Shown: positions 1-10,655 of the stretch, piece after piece
Position numbering within the stretch: position 1 is the stretch's first letter
Layout of the letters: the number at the start of each line of letters is the position of its first letter
Source of the DNA: Tetragonia tetragonoides
Taxonomy: Eukaryota > Streptophyta > Magnoliopsida > Caryophyllales > Aizoaceae
Direction: 5' to 3'
NCBI GenBank assembly: GCA_038025085.1
Contig: CM076142.1
Coordinates: 13,497,501-13,561,500, forward strand
Length of the DNA: 64,000 bases
Notes under the pieces: model-generated
What the model saw: the letters and a program-made list of their open reading frames with translations, nothing else
What the model was told of the DNA's origin: nothing
Databases searched by the model: none
Program-made: the position numbers and the translations under genes

Positions 1-1045
1 ATCACTTGTACTTCCACCTGATCTTCGGATCAAAAGTTAGTTATTTCCCAAAAACAGGGCAAATGTTGGCAGTAAGTACTAATTTGATTTACCAGAAGTC
101 TAGAAAAAAGATTTGATCTCGTCTTTGCATTGGGTCACTGTCACCACTCACCAGATTGTTGCCTAGCAGCTTAGATCAGTGGGGTTGTTATTGCACTGAT
201 TGGGTCACCCTTGTTCTTGGGGTGGTAATGCGGAAAATAATGCTTGTTGCTTTTTTATAGGAGTATTGGTCTCGGTGCTTGTTTTTATTTTGCATAATTT
301 GTGGTTGGAATTAATGTCTCCTGTGTGCATATTGTATGTATTTTCGCTTTCTCTTTCCCTTGGTGGTAATGGAGTGATTGTGGAGTTGCTAGACTTGTTA
401 GTTGTTACATGCTTGTATGTGGTATATGCAAGGATGGCATTGTGAAGCTTATATATCCAGTTACCGGCCCCATTTTTGGCATTAGCCTTGTTTGATTATC
501 ATTCAAATTGTAAACTAGTTATCGCCTTACTGGATTATTTGACCCATTAGCAATCAAATTTCATGAAAATTGGTGTTTGGTGAATATATAGTTTTATGGT
601 AGCTTGTCCGTGCATACAATTTGGACAACGAAAAGCTATCACCCCCATTGTTTTGTCTTATCGATTGGATGACAAATTTTGGTCATAATTGTGATTTCGG
701 TTTTTTTTAGGAAAAATCTCTTGAGAAGGATCTTTGCCTTTGCTTAATAGTATCCATGTATGAAGATGATGAAAAAAAACTCCAATTGCACAATGCATTT
801 GAGCATTTCATCATACAACATTTCATACTCTCACCAATTTGTATGTAGTTATTATATATAACACACTAAAATCGAAACAGACCCACCAAATTAATAATCA
901 AAAAAAGCCTGCATTGAAATAAGATTTAATTTCAAAAAGTTACAAAAATAAACACCACATCTCAAATGCTCTGAATTCAGACTTTTTCAATTTTCATTTT
1001 ATTTTATTTATCCTCTTACAATAATAATAGAAACCATTTGGACAA
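1..1045. other. Intergenic, no gene recognised
   Basis: No open frame here shows a recognisable domain and none is longer than about 80 codons. The composition is AT-rich and ordinary. The right part, from about 850 to 1045, probably includes the 3' untranslated region of the minus-strand PMEI gene that ends at 1046. Nothing else can be supported. Confidence 0.5.
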
Positions 1046-1645
1046 TCAATGTTTATACTGCTTAGCCAAAGCATTAACAACAGCCAATGCATTGGAGCAA
1101 TATTGAGCAAACACTTCATTTCTGTTACCCATCACACTCCCAACATTCTCCTCCTTAAGCCCTTCCTCACAAGTATTAGCATTAGTCATAGCGGTAGACA
1201 TCCAAGTATTGATATCATTATAGGCATTAGAGAAGAATGCAACCATCGAATCCTCGAGTTGAGCCAATGCATCAGTGTACTGATCCGCGCAATCAGTCAA
1301 GCCTTGCTCAATACCGGGGCTCAATTGTGGCTCTTCAAGCTTATTGCTTACCCAAGTCGCGACAACAGATCCATACGCCTTTGTAATGTTAAGACTTATA
1401 AAGGCTAATGCCTTAATATCAGCATTTGAGCTTTTAGGTTGTGCCTTTAAGTTGTCAATGCATAGTTTTTTGTGTAAAGCTGTAGCACATGCCTTCTCAA
1501 TAAGGGGGTTTGGACGACCGGCTAGAGGTGGTGCTTCTGGGATGGTAATGTTGCGTAAGCTCTTCGTGTTTAAGGCAAATGTTGCTTGAGGAAGAAGGAC
1601 TACGAGGCCAAATGCAAGAGACAAGATTAATAAACCGCGCCCCAT
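1046..1645 (-). CDS. Pectin methylesterase / invertase inhibitor-domain protein
   Basis: This intronless gene encodes a 199-residue secreted protein of the plant PMEI family. Such proteins form four-helix bundles that bind and inhibit pectin methylesterases or invertases in the cell wall. Residues 1-25 are a hydrophobic signal peptide ending near TFA. The four family cysteines are visible: C53 and C62 in the N-terminal hairpin (KACATALHKKLC), then C119 (LTDCADQY) and C159 (NANTCEEGL), with an additional C183. The length is typical of the family. A TATA-like box lies about 85-95 bases upstream of the start. A second, much diverged PMEI gene lies 2.4 kb away on the same strand. Whether the target is a methylesterase or an invertase cannot be told from sequence. 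Family assignment is firm; target is unknown. Confidence 0.9.
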   Translation of the reverse strand: MGRGLLILSLAFGLVVLLPQATFALNTKSLRNITIPEAPPLAGRPNPLIEKACATALHKKLCIDNLKAQPKSSNADIKALAFISLNITKAYGSVVATWVSNKLEEPQLSPGIEQGLTDCADQYTDALAQLEDSMVAFFSNAYNDINTWMSTAMTNANTCEEGLKEENVGSVMGNRNEVFAQYCSNALAVVNALAKQYKH

Positions 1646-1728
1646 TTTGTTTTTCTTCCTCTTTATTTGAATGGTTTCGATTTGGTATTGTTTTATTATG
1701 GTTTTATTTGGCTCTTCAATTGTTGCTC

Positions 1729-1738
1729 CTTATATAGT
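1729..1738 (-). promoter_or_regulatory. TATA box of the first PMEI gene
   Basis: Read on the minus strand this is CTATATAAGG, a strong TATA element, 84-93 bases upstream of the ATG at 1645. That leaves a plausible 5' untranslated region of about 55-60 bases. The assignment rests on motif and spacing only. Confidence 0.55.
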
Positions 1739-2138
1739 TATGAGCCTAATGATGCTTTACGTTGTGTGGTTTAGAGAGGAAAATCTTAAGGAATGGTGGA
1801 CAGAAATTTTAGGCTTGCCATACATGGAGGAAATTTGCTATAAATGGAATAATTTCAGCTGTTTCGTTTTTGATCAACAGCTGACAGACCATCCACTAAA
1901 TGGAAAATGCGTGATATCTGGTAATGTTTATTAGGCAAAACATTAGAAACTGAAAAAATTAATAACAGTCAAAATGTTGTTGTAGTTGGAATTATCTGTA
2001 ATTCTGTATAACATCCCTTTTAATGACCGAAAAAGATTGGTTGTTTTTTGATATTTTGTTATGTTATTGAATATTTTCTATTAGAGTTGCAAAACACGAG
2101 CTTATTTTTGTAATCCATTGGGTATACTATCCCGTGGT

Positions 2139-2424
2139 AAATTAAGTATGGTCCGTTTTTGCCTAGCTAGCTAGTAGCCACCTATCGGCTATTAGTATCA
2201 AATATGCAAGCTCTATAGTGGAACCAAGTCGATTAAGATTTAAGACATTAAGTTGTGATCAATTCAATTTTAAATGGAAGTTTAAAGATTATAGCTTTGC
2301 AATCTTCAACTTCTCAATTTCATGTCAAATTAAGCATGGTCCGTTGTTGCCTAGCTAGCTAGTAGCTACCTATCGGCTATCACAGGCAGTGCACCAGTAC
2401 CAAATTGGTCTAAATATGCAAGAT
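2139..2424. repeat. Local direct duplication, unit about 190 bp
   Basis: Two copies of a segment that begins AAATTAAGYATGGTCCGTT and continues with CCTAGCTAGCTAGTAG and CTATCGGCTAT lie at 2139-2212 and 2327-2424. The second copy carries about 20 extra bases before the shared ATATGCAAG ending. The copies are adjacent but diverged, so the duplication is old. Confidence 0.7.
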
Positions 2425-3873
2425 CATATGTGTAATTTATGTGCAAAGTTCTTGATTGTTATCTGGAACTGTGGAACATATATCAAGATCTAGTTGTCCA
2501 TGTTCCAGCAAGTCAGAGTACAGTTCTGCCTCCTTTGGTTGGCTGAAGAGAAACTGATCATTTTATGGAAAGTAAAATTTCTTCGAAAACACTCCTTAAG
2601 ATACACATTATCAAAATGCTAATGTAAATTACACACCTATAACCTATCTAGAGGTTGGAACAAGTGTGGAGGACAGAGCTTCAGTACATTCTAAATGTAG
2701 AAGTAATCTCACCAGTCACCTGGTCACTAGTACTGTAGTATTTTTGAGCTGATCAAAGTATCACTTTTTGCGTATGATCTTAGACTTCCGATTTCTGATA
2801 GACTTGCTACATTCTCGACATTATATCTGGATTAGAAGCTAGCGCGGTAAGTGTGCAGCCTGTTTACGGAGCCTGATCAACATTAACCTTGGGGCCGTCA
2901 TGCTTCCTGCAGGCATTCAGTATACTGGCTTGTATATTAGACAAGCAGATAATTTTCCTTTCCTAGGAGGAAAGATCATACTTTTATTATCAATTTGTTT
3001 TAGTCTCAAAATATAAGGATCTTCAATAATCTTTCGCGTAATATTGTTTACGATATATATATGGAGCCAGGAGCCAGGTTGTAAAACTTTTTTTTTATGG
3101 AGCATCAGAATTGTGGTTATGAGCAAAGGCAGCATCAGCAGTCCGAAAGCAATATTATGTACTGTATATGCTAACCTTATCAGCATGGAGATGTTAGTTG
3201 ACTTTGGAGAAACTATAAGCCAGTGTGGTGAATGTGAGATAGAAATAGCTTGTTTCATCAGTTTTTATTGTTGTCTTCATTTTTATAACAAGTAAATTAC
3301 AGATTCCTGTATCTGACAACTTTTAAGTTTTAACAGTTCCCTTCAGAAGTAATTTGGTAGCCATTGAAACTTGAATAGCATTAGATATATAGCAACTTTG
3401 CATAGATTAGCAGGAGCAGAAATTTTGAGAACCAGAAATATTCAGATTATCACCAGATCGATGTACATACATGATAGCCAATTTGATAAAATGAAATACA
3501 TTAGTACAATGGTAAACAAAGTTTGTGCACAAATTAAGGAACTTCGCCTTGATCTGACAATCATGTCAACATATAGGTAGTATGTGCTAGTAAAATGGAT
3601 TTACTCCCACGTTTTCATAACCATTTCAGATGTGAGTATGAAGAAACACAAGGTTGTTCGTAAAGGCGGTGCATTTTCAGCCATTGCTACGTAAATTCTT
3701 ATCAACCAAGAACGTATCGTGCTCACTGCTCACTGGTCTCCCCTGTATCTCCTGCCTATGACCATCTTTTTGCTGGTTTGTGAGTATGTAACTACAATTT
3801 TGACAAACAAGTTAACCATAATAAAAGTACTATCAAACAAGTTATAGAAACCGTCAACATATGTATAAGAAGG

Positions 3874-3942
3874 GTTCATAGACATGGATATAGAAGAACA
3901 ATAAATGTTCATAGACATAGACATGGATACAGAAGAACAATA
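3874..3942. repeat. Two-copy short tandem repeat
   Basis: The unit GTTCATAGACATGGATAYAG followed by AAGAACAATA occurs at 3874-3903 and 3907-3942. The second copy has a 6-base internal expansion (ACATAG). It lies about 120 bases beyond the stop of the second PMEI gene and may be in its 3' flank. Confidence 0.65.
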
Positions 3943-4061
3943 TCCAAGCAAAACTCTAGTTTACCTACTACAATGTGGCTAATACATAAATAAACATGGA
4001 AGAAAAAGATCCCTGAAACATGCACTAACTTAAGCTAATTACAAAACAATCTTAATCACAT

Positions 4062-4685
4062 TTAACGTTTACCACCTGCCTTATTGGCAGAAGCATAGCG
4101 AACGACTGCATCCATGGTGGAGGCAACATCCTCGAGATCCTTAAAATCTTTGTACAATTTAAGCTTCTCTCCACTACTCCCTACCTTATGCAATCCTTCC
4201 TCACATAACCTCGGAAAGGTATGAGCCATGTTGAGAAACCTGGTTTTCTCAGGCCCAAACTTCTTAGACCGAACAGACAAGTACATTCCCCTTAGGACAT
4301 CAGCAATGTCTAAGTACATCTTCACACATTGTGATAAGACCTTCTTGACATTCATGTCAAGATCATCTTCTCTCATTTGTTCCCTTACCTTATTCGCGGT
4401 GTTCCCAAACTCGTGTTGAGCATGTCTAACTACCTTCTCCGCAATGTTTCTTGCCTTCACATGCCCCTTGTCGGCCCCTAGGGACTTTAGGGTCGATTCA
4501 CATGCCTCCTTTGAGGCGCATTCCTTACAAGCCTCATCGATGTCGAACTTTTGCTCTGGGGTTCCGGAGAGGGAGGGGGCAGCCTTTGGGATATTTTTAA
4601 GGGTAGCATCATTGCTTTCAAGCCTCGCTATTGCGAGGTTGAAGGAAAGGGTTAGTAGGAAGAATGACAGGGCAACGAGCTTCAT
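4062..4685 (-). CDS. Secreted PMEI-like protein
   Basis: This gene encodes 207 residues from the chosen start at 4685. An in-frame ATG 13 codons upstream is rejected because the hydrophobic signal peptide (MKLVALSFFLL to NLAIA, residues 1-20) begins at this second Met. The mature part keeps the PMEI cysteine pattern: C53 and C62 in the N-terminal hairpin, then C120 and C161 (RLCEEGL), with an additional C56. The rest is unusually rich in Lys, Glu and Asp, and similarity to the neighbouring PMEI is mainly the cysteines and the CEEGL motif. It may be a PMEI or a related invertase inhibitor in the cell wall. No intron is needed. Family assignment is good; function is open. Confidence 0.8.
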   Translation of the reverse strand: MKLVALSFFLLTLSFNLAIARLESNDATLKNIPKAAPSLSGTPEQKFDIDEACKECASKEACESTLKSLGADKGHVKARNIAEKVVRHAQHEFGNTANKVREQMREDDLDMNVKKVLSQCVKMYLDIADVLRGMYLSVRSKKFGPEKTRFLNMAHTFPRLCEEGLHKVGSSGEKLKLYKDFKDLEDVASTMDAVVRYASANKAGGKR

Positions 4686-5127
4686 GTTATTTGGATTAGT
4701 TCTTTTCAAGGTTTCTTGGTGCAATGCAGTGTTTTGTTTTCTGATCTTTTATTTAAATCTATTGAGGGTATATGTTTGTTTGATATTTGTATGAAGATAC
4801 ATGCCAAATTGAGATATGAAGAGAGAATACTATGGCTTGCCAATAATCACATGCCCTAATTAGGATGGTAGCTAAGAAAAGAATGCCAATAGCAAGGAAC
4901 AATTTTTTTAATTTGATCACTTTATTAACCTCACTAATTATTGGGACCTTTTCTTTATTCCTCAAGGGGAAAGAATTGCTTCCTTCTTTCTGGGGGGAGG
5001 GGGTTTTGAACCATCCACATCCACATAATTGAATCCTTGACCTTGTTTAGAAGACAAGAAGTGTCGAACCACCCACACTAGTTGGTAAAGATAATTAAAA
5101 TCACTTTTTGAAATTGTGGTTAAATTT

Positions 5128-5402
5128 AGACATGGAAAAACTAACCTGAATGGATTGTCGTGCATGAAAATCCGGTCCAAAATAGATCCGATCACGCCAG
5201 TTGATCCCAATGCAAATAGACCCGACCTAACCTGAATTGACCCAAAATACTTTTATACTCATATTGATTCAGAAAAACATAATAAGCATATTGACAACAA
5301 ATCTGAATGTGATTTAAGTCCTCTTGAAACCAAACCAAACATTTCATGATTTAATCCGAATAGCCAAATCAAATCCGACCCAAACGACCTGTTTGTCAAG
5401 CC
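5128..5402. mobile_element. Non-autonomous hAT-like element
   Basis: A 275-bp segment is flanked by a perfect 11-base direct repeat, TGGTTAAATTT, at 5117-5127 and 5403-5413. hAT elements make 8-bp duplications, so part of the repeat may belong to the element ends. The termini, TAGACATGG and the reverse complement of CAAGCCTG, are only loosely inverted. Internally it has the GACCCGACC / TGACCC type sequence common in plant non-autonomous elements. No coding capacity. Confidence 0.5.
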
Positions 5403-6108
5403 TGGTTAAATTTGCTTCCTCGTGACTTAGTATATATTTAGCATTAAATCCATTGTTTTTACTCGTACAATGCACGTGATGCGAGTTAGGCCATGATCTC
5501 ATAGATAAAATTACTCGGTGAGTGGAAAGTAGGACTAGGACAACACAGTTTTCCTCAAAATGTTACAGCACAAACACGTTCCCTCCACTTCTCTAGAGTG
5601 GTCTCAATTGCAATGTTAATCATAAAAATAGAAGTACATAATAGTCTAACCCAGTAGAAGTGCAATTTCTAGCGTTTAGATAACAATCAAAGACAACACA
5701 TAAAATAGAAATGATACTACAATGGCATAATTTTACACTCAACTGTCACCTCCTTAATTTTCTCACACCGCTTCTTTCCCTTTTTTCCTTCTCGTTCACC
5801 GAAAGCACTTGTGTTGTGAACAAACGAGTAACAAACTTTTTCCAGTTTTTCCTCAGTTTCACTTTCCTTTTTGTCTGAACAACTACACTAAAGTTCAAAA
5901 GTACATGACAAATAATTACTCGGTGGGCAGTGGGCTACTCCAATATGAATGAATATTCTTAACTTATAAATTATTGACTCGAATTTTTGTAAGGTAGTTA
6001 ACCGTCATGAATTGTTCCCGCCATAAAAAAAATGTAGCAATGTAGCACTTTTGATAATAGTCAAGGAGTGTAAAAAAGAAATTCTTTTGAATGAATTAGA
6101 AGCATTAA

Positions 6109-6396
6109 GGCCTCGTTTACTAGTTTGCAATCAAATGTAATGCAATGCAATCATTTGTAAAGTAAATGTGGGGTGAAAAGTGAAGGAGTGGGAGGAGAGA
6201 GATGAAAAAAGTGGGGTTGATTACATCATTCAATGTAATCACAATTGCTCAACTTTTTCCATGTAATTACTTTGAGTGATGTAATCAACCTTACTTTTCC
6301 CATCTCCTTCCTTCCCCTCCTTCATTTTCTACCTCACAACTACCTTATAAAATGATTGCATTGCAAGCATTTGATTGCAAGCTAGTAAACACCACC
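6109..6396. mobile_element. Tourist-type MITE, first of an adjoining pair
   Basis: A 288-bp element starts GGCCTCGTTTACTAG and ends in the inverted CTAGTAAACACCACC. The terminal inverted repeats continue inward through TTGCAATCAAATG for about 29 bp with few mismatches. It is flanked by TAA at 6106-6108 and 6397-6399, the 3-bp duplication made by PIF/Harbinger transposases. No open frame. The right-hand TAA is shared with the next element. Confidence 0.8.
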
Positions 6397-6399
6397 TAA

Positions 6400-6661
6400 G
6401 GGTGCGTTCTTTAGAGCTGAACTTACCAAAACTGAACTGAACTGAACTGAATTCAACATCACTGAACTGGACACCATTGAACTGAACTGGACACCACTGA
6501 ATTGAATTAAACATAACTTGATATGTGAGACAAAAAGTATGTTTCTGAACTCAGCACCACTGAACTGAACTGAACATCATTTAACTAAAATTGAAATCAC
6601 TGAACTGACACCTGAACTGAACTGAACTGAACTGACCGAGTAAGCTCTAAAGAACGCACCC
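6400..6661. mobile_element. Tourist-type MITE, GGGTGCGTTC family
   Basis: A 262-bp element has perfect 19-bp terminal inverted repeats (GGGTGCGTTCTTTAGAGCT at 6400-6418, inverted at 6643-6661) and TAA duplications at 6397-6399 and 6662-6664. The interior is dominated by CTGAA repeats. Two more copies of the family lie at 22723-22993 and 23061-23321. Confidence 0.88.
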
Positions 6662-6735
6662 TAAGTGTGGATGAATATGGAAACAAAATCCATAGTGTAA
6701 CTTGCAGTGAAATGGGGTTATAATATTTAGAGACG

Positions 6736-6882
6736 CAGGTTGCAACTTGTGCATCAGGTCATGGGTTCAAACCTCCTGGTGAGCGTCTATACGAAATTCG
6801 TGGAATACTCGAGGTCGTGCGTTAGGAGGTGCCCTTTAGCCACGCCAAGTTCCTCTTTTTGCCAAACCAAAAATAAATAAAA
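6736..6882 (+). mobile_element. tRNA-derived SINE
   Basis: A 147-bp segment is bracketed by a perfect 11-base target duplication, ATTTAGAGACG, at 6725-6735 and 6883-6893. It contains a polymerase III B-box match (GGTTCAAACC near 6762) about 25 bases after an A-box-like start, and ends in an A-rich tail. These are the hallmarks of a tRNA-derived SINE moved by LINE machinery. Confidence 0.75.
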
Positions 6883-7799
6883 ATTTAGAGACGTAAGGGG
6901 TTAATTATCATGAATATGACTCCCAACCCTTATTTTACAAAAAATTACGATAAGATTATCTTATACAAGTTTTTGTGTGGTTTGTAATACGGAAAAAGGT
7001 GTAACAAACTTATGAATTGTAAGTTTGTAACTTATGAAATACTATTGGATATACATTTAAAAATAATTTATCCCCTTTCAACCACGTGTGAGCTATCTAA
7101 TTACTAACAAATAGGATCCCAAGAATTTAGGTTCAAAAGCCGTTACATCAACGTTGTTTTCATTGCACCAAAACCAAATTGATAGTTCTAAGAATCCGAT
7201 ATGTGACATTCTTAATAAATATATAATAAATAAAAACAAAAGAAAAGAGAATCCTATAAGTGGGCAAAGTGACATTGTGGCCTTGGCCTCAAAATGAGCT
7301 TGAAGATAAAAACAAGGGACTTGCAATTAAATTTTTCTCATATCAGTAAATGATTGGTGTGAGTTATTCAATAGTCTAACCTCTTAATCAAGTTTAAAGG
7401 TTTAAATATTGAAAATGAAAACACTCCTTATTTAGAGCATTTTACTCATTTGCGAACCAACTCGATGCGAACATAATTAGACTCGACCCTAAGATCAACC
7501 TGTAATCCAAGTAAATTACGCTCATACCCTCCAAAATCCAATTTCCCCGCCAAACCCCCTAACAATCCACAAATGACATATGCCTCTTGGACCGCTTTCC
7601 CCCCACCTAAAACAACAAACATAACATAACCCCTTTCCCCCCCTCAAACTTAAAACAACAACACAACCCACATTTTCATCTCCACACTTTCCTCACTACA
7701 AAAAACACACCCAATTTCCAATACAAACATCATAAAAACACCCAAAAACCAAAACACAAATCAAATCAAAACATAAATTTTGGCAAAAGTTTAGGCAAA

Positions 7800-8474
7800 A
7801 TGGATTTAGGACATCAACAACATGCAATCTCAAAAGAAGACTCATCATCATCATCAGAACTCACACAAGGCTATGAGCTAAGTGGCAAAGTTATGTTAAC
7901 TTCAGCCATCACCTTATTTGTCATTGTACTCCTCGTTCTTCTATTCCACTTATACACTCGTTGGTTGCTCCACCGCCACCGCCGCCGTCTCTTCCTCAAC
8001 CGCTCTGCCGCCATCCACCGTCTTTCTCTCTCCTCCTCCTCCGCCGCCCGCCGCGGCCTCGACCCGGCTATCCTCACCTCCCTCCCCACCTTCGTTTACG
8101 CAGCCACAGACCCTGGACCGGACTCGACCGGTTCGAACCTTGTCGAGTGCGCGGTTTGCTTGTCGGAATTCGAGGTCGGTGACACGGGTCGGGTTTTACC
8201 CAAGTGTGGTCACAGCTTCCATGTTGACTGTATTGACCCGTGGTTCAAGAACCGGTCTACTTGTCCCTTATGCCGGACCATTGTTCGCCGGTTTGAACCG
8301 GTTGAGCGTCCGGTTCAGGTAATTGAACCCGGTTCTTCGATGATGCCGTTGATGGAGTGTCCAAGGAAATCACTGGAATTGGAGGGGATTATGGTGGAGA
8401 AAGTGGGTGGATCTAATTCACGAGTTAATGATGTAAGTGAGGGTTTATCGTTAAAGCGGTTTGGCAGTATTTAA
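7800..8474 (+). CDS. ATL-type RING-H2 E3 ubiquitin ligase
   Basis: This intronless gene encodes 224 residues of the plant ATL family, membrane-anchored E3 ubiquitin ligases often involved in defence and stress signalling. A single membrane segment lies at about residues 32-54, followed by a basic stretch. The GLD motif is at 86-88. The RING-H2 domain is canonical: C117, C120, C136, H138, H141, C144, C155 and C158, with 15 and 10 residues in the family spacers and the conserved DPW at 146-148 that contacts the E2. The C-terminal third is divergent, as usual. Codon use at 7960-8130 is strongly GC-rich compared with the flanks. The subfamily member and the substrate cannot be inferred. The start is the first ATG in a long A/C-rich leader. 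Confidence 0.95.
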   Translation: MDLGHQQHAISKEDSSSSSELTQGYELSGKVMLTSAITLFVIVLLVLLFHLYTRWLLHRHRRRLFLNRSAAIHRLSLSSSSAARRGLDPAILTSLPTFVYAATDPGPDSTGSNLVECAVCLSEFEVGDTGRVLPKCGHSFHVDCIDPWFKNRSTCPLCRTIVRRFEPVERPVQVIEPGSSMMPLMECPRKSLELEGIMVEKVGGSNSRVNDVSEGLSLKRFGSI

Positions 8475-9280
8475 TTAAAATTGATGGTTCTGTCGTGTAA
8501 GGAATTGTAACGGGAATGTAATCGGGTAGGGTTTTTTGGTTTTTTTTTTAATATCCATCCGATCCGGTTGAATAGCTGCATTTTTTTGGGCGGTTTCCGG
8601 TTTGTATAGGCCATGTTCTGTAACTTCGGTTAGTTGTTTTAAGAATGTAAACAGGACCATGAATCTATGATATTACAATATCGATAAGGAAATTGTGATG
8701 TTGTGTCTCGTGCCTGTGTATATTAACTTCAGTTTTCTTCTACTTATCCGATGTGCAGCCTCAGTTTAAGGCGGCAATTTACATCCCCAATCAGAACATG
8801 ACATACAAGTCTTTGTAAAAGAAAAAGTCAGAAAAAGAAAAGCATTTCACCTTGCAACTCGCAAGTGTAGTATTGCATTATCTTCTGATTTATGGTGCAA
8901 ATTGCAGCTTCAAGGTGAGGTTCCAATTAAGGCTTTGTTTGATTCACCTGAATAAAATTGATGTGAATTGAACTGAACTGATCTGAACTTAATTGATTTT
9001 TTAAACTTAACCGTTAACCATTTAATTACTACGGTAATTTGTTTTCCTATAATTTGGCACACGCACGAACAATGAACTACTAGTTGGTGTCCCGTGCTGG
9101 GTCTCTGTATAGAGTCGAGCCAAAGTTCTTGTGATGTCGTGCTCCTTTTAATTGGCCGGGGTCCAACTTTGTTTCTTGATGTATTATCTCGTACCATACC
9201 GGCCAGCATTCCCAAATACAAGGACGAGAAAAAGTGTGACATGTGAATTTTGATGATTCTTTTGTATGTTTGGCTTAAGA

Positions 9281-9421
9281 GAACCGGGAGAAATAATGGA
9301 GGAACAATTTGCTGATATTCACAGTAGAAATCTGATGAAGCAGTTCCTGACATCCTCTAATTCACCATGGCTTATTGGCTTACTGACAAGTTTGACCAGA
9401 TTGGATTCATTAGTGGACTGA
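9281..9421 (+). pseudogene. Relic of soluble epoxide hydrolase exon 2
   Basis: The reading EPGEIMEEQFADIHSRNLMK continuing QFLTS matches the start of exon 2 of the intact gene downstream (EPGEIEEEFACIDTGTLMK then QFLTS at 14647 onward). Similarity is also clear at DNA level, for example ATGAAGCARTTCCTGACATC, and fades after about 80 bases. The frame stays open to a stop at 9419-9421. The base pair before the exon is GA, not AG, so the acceptor is lost or shifted. No exon 1 or exon 3 relic was recognised nearby. It is best read as the remains of a tandem paralogue, about 2.8 kb upstream of the living gene and on the same strand. Confidence 0.8.
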
Positions 9422-9660
9422 ATTGATCTGTATCTCCCTTCTATTATTACTTCGATCCCTTCCTTCCTAGCTGTAATGTTTCAAGTAAAAGTACATGATC
9501 CATCTTTGTTTTTCCTTCTCAATTTTTAGTTTAATTAATTAATGATACTCTACTGAACATGTCACCTAATTTATTTTAATTTGGTCTTCTCATTTGTATT
9601 GGTAAACATTGTGTTACTTTATTTATCATATATGTACTTATGCAGTAGTTATGACTTATG

Positions 9661-9955
9661 ACCTGGTCGTTTGGTTAACCATGGGAAGTAAAAATTTATG
9701 GGAAATAAAAGTTTATGGAAAGTGTCTAATTTTGTTTGGTTGCATGAAGGAATTGCAAGTTTACGAGAATTGATGTGGGAAGTTACTTACTTAGTGGAGG
9801 GTGGGTAAGCAACTTCCTCCATTTTGGGGGAAGTTACTTCCTCAGGGAAGTAAGTTCCTATTTTTTTTTTTGTCAACTAAACAAGAAGGAAAATTACACT
9901 TTCCAGAAATTAGCACTTTCTCCATTTTCTAAGTGTGAACCAAACAAGCACTAAA
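9661..9955. mobile_element. Possible MITE with diverged inverted ends
   Basis: The left end GGTCGTTTGGTTAAC and the right end, read inverted, GTGCTTGTTTGGTTCAC match imperfectly. Further inside, GGAAAGTGTCTAATTTT pairs with an inverted GGAAAGTGTAATTTT. The roughly 295-bp length and ends resemble Tourist-like MITEs. No clean target duplication was found, so this is tentative. Confidence 0.45.
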
Positions 9956-10462
9956 ATAAGAATAATTTTGTCGCGATCAAAAAAAAAAAAGAATGATTCT
10001 CTCATATACAATTATCACACACTATTTTTCATGAGTGTGTCTATGTGAGCTCGGGATTTAATCGACATTAATTTTTATTTTTTATTTTTAGGTTCAGCTA
10101 GTCGCTATGTGCAACCGTGACTCCCCCTAGCAAGAGTCGTCAAGACCTATAGCGACTCAGATGAGCAAAGACATTATCTCGATTCTCGAGGCAAATTTTT
10201 ATATGTATTCGAGTGTATCTAACATAAAATATTACGCTTATCCAACCCAATACCATAGATGACATGGGATATGTGGCACATCAAGCACCCCATAAGCTGC
10301 ACGTTGTCATCTCGATTGGTTGGCGACTAAAAGATCGAGAATGGCGATAGAAAGAAATTAAGAAACCGACCCCACTCCCCAATCCAAAATCAAGAAAAAA
10401 AACTCGTCAAACAAAACGACTTTTACTTACTCCTTCCGTCCAAATTGTTTGCACGAAAACTT

Positions 10463-10575
10463 GTATAAGGCGGCTTTAAGATGAGGCCCTCTTTAACAAG
10501 CATGACGTCATGCTTATGTCATGCTTAGCAATAGAGAGGGCCTCACCTTGAGGCCGCCTCATAAGAGACCTTTTG
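10463..10575. mobile_element. Hairpin element, AAGGCGGC family
   Basis: About 110 bp whose arms (ATAAGGCGGC ... GATGAGGCCCTCT and AGAGGGCCTCACC ... GAGGCCGCCTCAT) are inverted copies around a centre containing CATGACGTCATG. It interrupts the left arm of the Stowaway-like MITE. Related hairpins occur at 16388-16512 and 51788-51908, and diverged ones at 31258-31378 and 39945-40090. Confidence 0.65.
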
Positions 10576-10655
10576 AATTGTTTGTCCACTTTATTTTTCG
10601 TAACTCACATTATTGTGAGTCAAAATTGCCAATGAAGATAAACAATTTGGGACGA

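Larger units (their letters stand above)
1646..4061. other. Intergenic between the two PMEI genes
   Basis: The stretch holds the promoter side of the 1046-1645 gene, a local duplication (2139-2424), a short tandem repeat (3874-3942) and the 3' flank of the next gene. The small open frames here have no recognisable domain and no plant-like coding character. No RNA gene was seen. Confidence 0.5.
4686..7799. other. Intergenic, MITE and SINE cluster
   Basis: There is no gene in this 3.1 kb. It holds a hAT-like element (5128-5402), two adjoining Tourist-type MITEs (6109-6661), a SINE (6736-6882) and the 5' flank of the ATL gene. The last 300 bases before 7800 are C- and A-rich with almost no G, typical of a plant promoter or leader. 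Confidence 0.6.

Noticed and set aside
4228..4794. Plus-strand frames opposite the second PMEI gene
   Set aside because: They are shadows of the real minus-strand gene, which has a signal peptide and the PMEI cysteines.
7871..8322. Overlapping frames within the ATL gene, including Pro/Ser-rich ones
   Set aside because: They are alternative frames of a GC-rich coding region; the RING-H2 frame is unambiguous.
8910..9353. Minus-strand frame of 147 codons
   Set aside because: It is antisense to the epoxide hydrolase exon relic and has no recognisable domain.
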